From: Bacillota bacterium | GTDB taxonomy: Bacteria; Bacillota; Clostridia; Acetivibrionales; JAMNYG01 | Direction: 5' to 3' | Assembly (NCBI GenBank): GCA_023622945.1 | Contig: JAMNYG010000028.1 | Coordinates: forward strand, 1 to 40,955 | Length of the DNA: 40,955 bases | Shown here: positions 40,605 to 40,955 of the stretch, one piece after another | How the letters are laid out: each line of letters starts with the position of its first letter | Numbering within the stretch: the first letter of the stretch is position 1 | Program-made: the position numbers and the translations under genes | The notes under the pieces: model-generated | Seen by the model: only the letters and a program-made list of their open reading frames with translations | The model's database searches: none | What the model was told of the DNA's origin: nothing

Positions 40605-40955
40605 TTGTTATATCATGGTTATCTCGGAAGGAAGGAGTTCATACTTCCCCAGGCGTACCACCTGGCAACAAAAGGTTTTTTCGTGGTGGTGCCGGACGCT
40701 TACGGGCATGGTGAAAGAAGCGGGAACTCCGTGGTAGACCTGATGACGGCCATTGTTAAAACCACGCCCGAAGTAAACAAGATTATTGAAAGCTATAAGG
40801 ACAACGATTATGCAGATTATACAAGAACAGGATTGGCCGGATATTCAATGGGAGGATGCATAACATTCTATTACCTTGTTTCATGCGAAAAGAAGATAAA
40901 AGCCGCAGTGCCCGTTATAAGCACACCTGATTGGGTTTCAATTGCCGATGGGTTT
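40605..40955 (+). CDS. alpha/beta hydrolase, partial (runs off the window)
   Basis: An open frame to the end of the window with alpha/beta-hydrolase features: the oxyanion motif YHGYLGRKEF, FFVVVPDAYGHGERSG, and the nucleophile elbow GYSMGG. It resembles the YjfP / dienelactone-hydrolase-like esterases. The frame is closed upstream by a stop at 40590-40592 and offers only a TTG at 40605 as start, which leaves almost nothing before the HG motif; relatives have about 20-30 residues there. A second frame just upstream (GTG at 40589, RTLEVVI) would supply a plausible first strand, so a frameshift or sequencing error at about 40610 is likely. Confidence 0.65.
   Translation, partial: MLYHGYLGRKEFILPQAYHLATKGFFVVVPDAYGHGERSGNSVVDLMTAIVKTTPEVNKIIESYKDNDYADYTRTGLAGYSMGGCITFYYLVSCEKKIKAAVPVISTPDWVSIADGF

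Overview
The window looks like chromosomal DNA of a spore-forming, low-GC Gram-positive bacterium of the class Clostridia. The support is strong Shine-Dalgarno sites before most genes, frequent GTG/TTG starts, a SpoVB-type flippase homologue, a DivIVA-like protein, a BclA-like (exosporium-type) surface protein, YesM/YesN-style two-component genes and two sequences fitting the sporulation sigma-K promoter pattern. The species cannot be named from the sequence.

Region 1 (1-11.8 kb) carries metabolic and housekeeping genes: an amidohydrolase, a small membrane protein, a REP-associated (IS200/Y1-type) transposase, a SpoVB-like flippase, a class C beta-lactamase-fold hydrolase, a uroporphyrinogen-decarboxylase-family protein, a short UvrC-like GIY-YIG nuclease, and cobU and cobS. 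Intergenic spaces here are full of one short repeat (core GGGGACACTTCTTCACAA), often as inverted pairs; I see no copies after about 11.8 kb. Region 2 (11.9-14.9 kb) has cobC, an ECF-transporter S component flanked by two unrelated degenerate tandem arrays, and a metallo-beta-lactamase-fold hydrolase.

Region 3 (15.5-31.9 kb) is the centre of interest. It encodes a GDP-L-fucose supply route (phosphohexomutase, ManC, Gmd, Fcl) and four paralogous NodZ/GT23-like fucosyltransferases. It also has an orphan thiamine-diphosphate E1 alpha/beta pair without E2/E3, an extended SDR enzyme, an APH-fold protein with a damaged metal-binding motif, a DivIVA-like coiled coil, and a 624-residue surface protein (DNRLRE + BclA-like jelly roll + beta-helix) without a signal peptide. 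Upstream of the two plus-strand glycosyl operons lie perfect matches to AC-N17-CATANNNTA (sigma-K). My reading, an inference, is a mother-cell system that makes GDP-fucose, and perhaps a two-carbon-branched sugar, and attaches it in the cytoplasm to spore-surface protein.

Region 4 (32.2-40.96 kb) holds a secreted beta-helix protein, a chemotaxis receptor without an extracellular domain, a YesM-like histidine kinase with an AraC-type response regulator, a second amidohydrolase, and an alpha/beta hydrolase cut by the window end. Several intergenic spaces in regions 2-4 contain local, mutually unrelated degenerate tandem repeats of about 22-40 bp. I see no tRNA, rRNA, CRISPR array or prophage.
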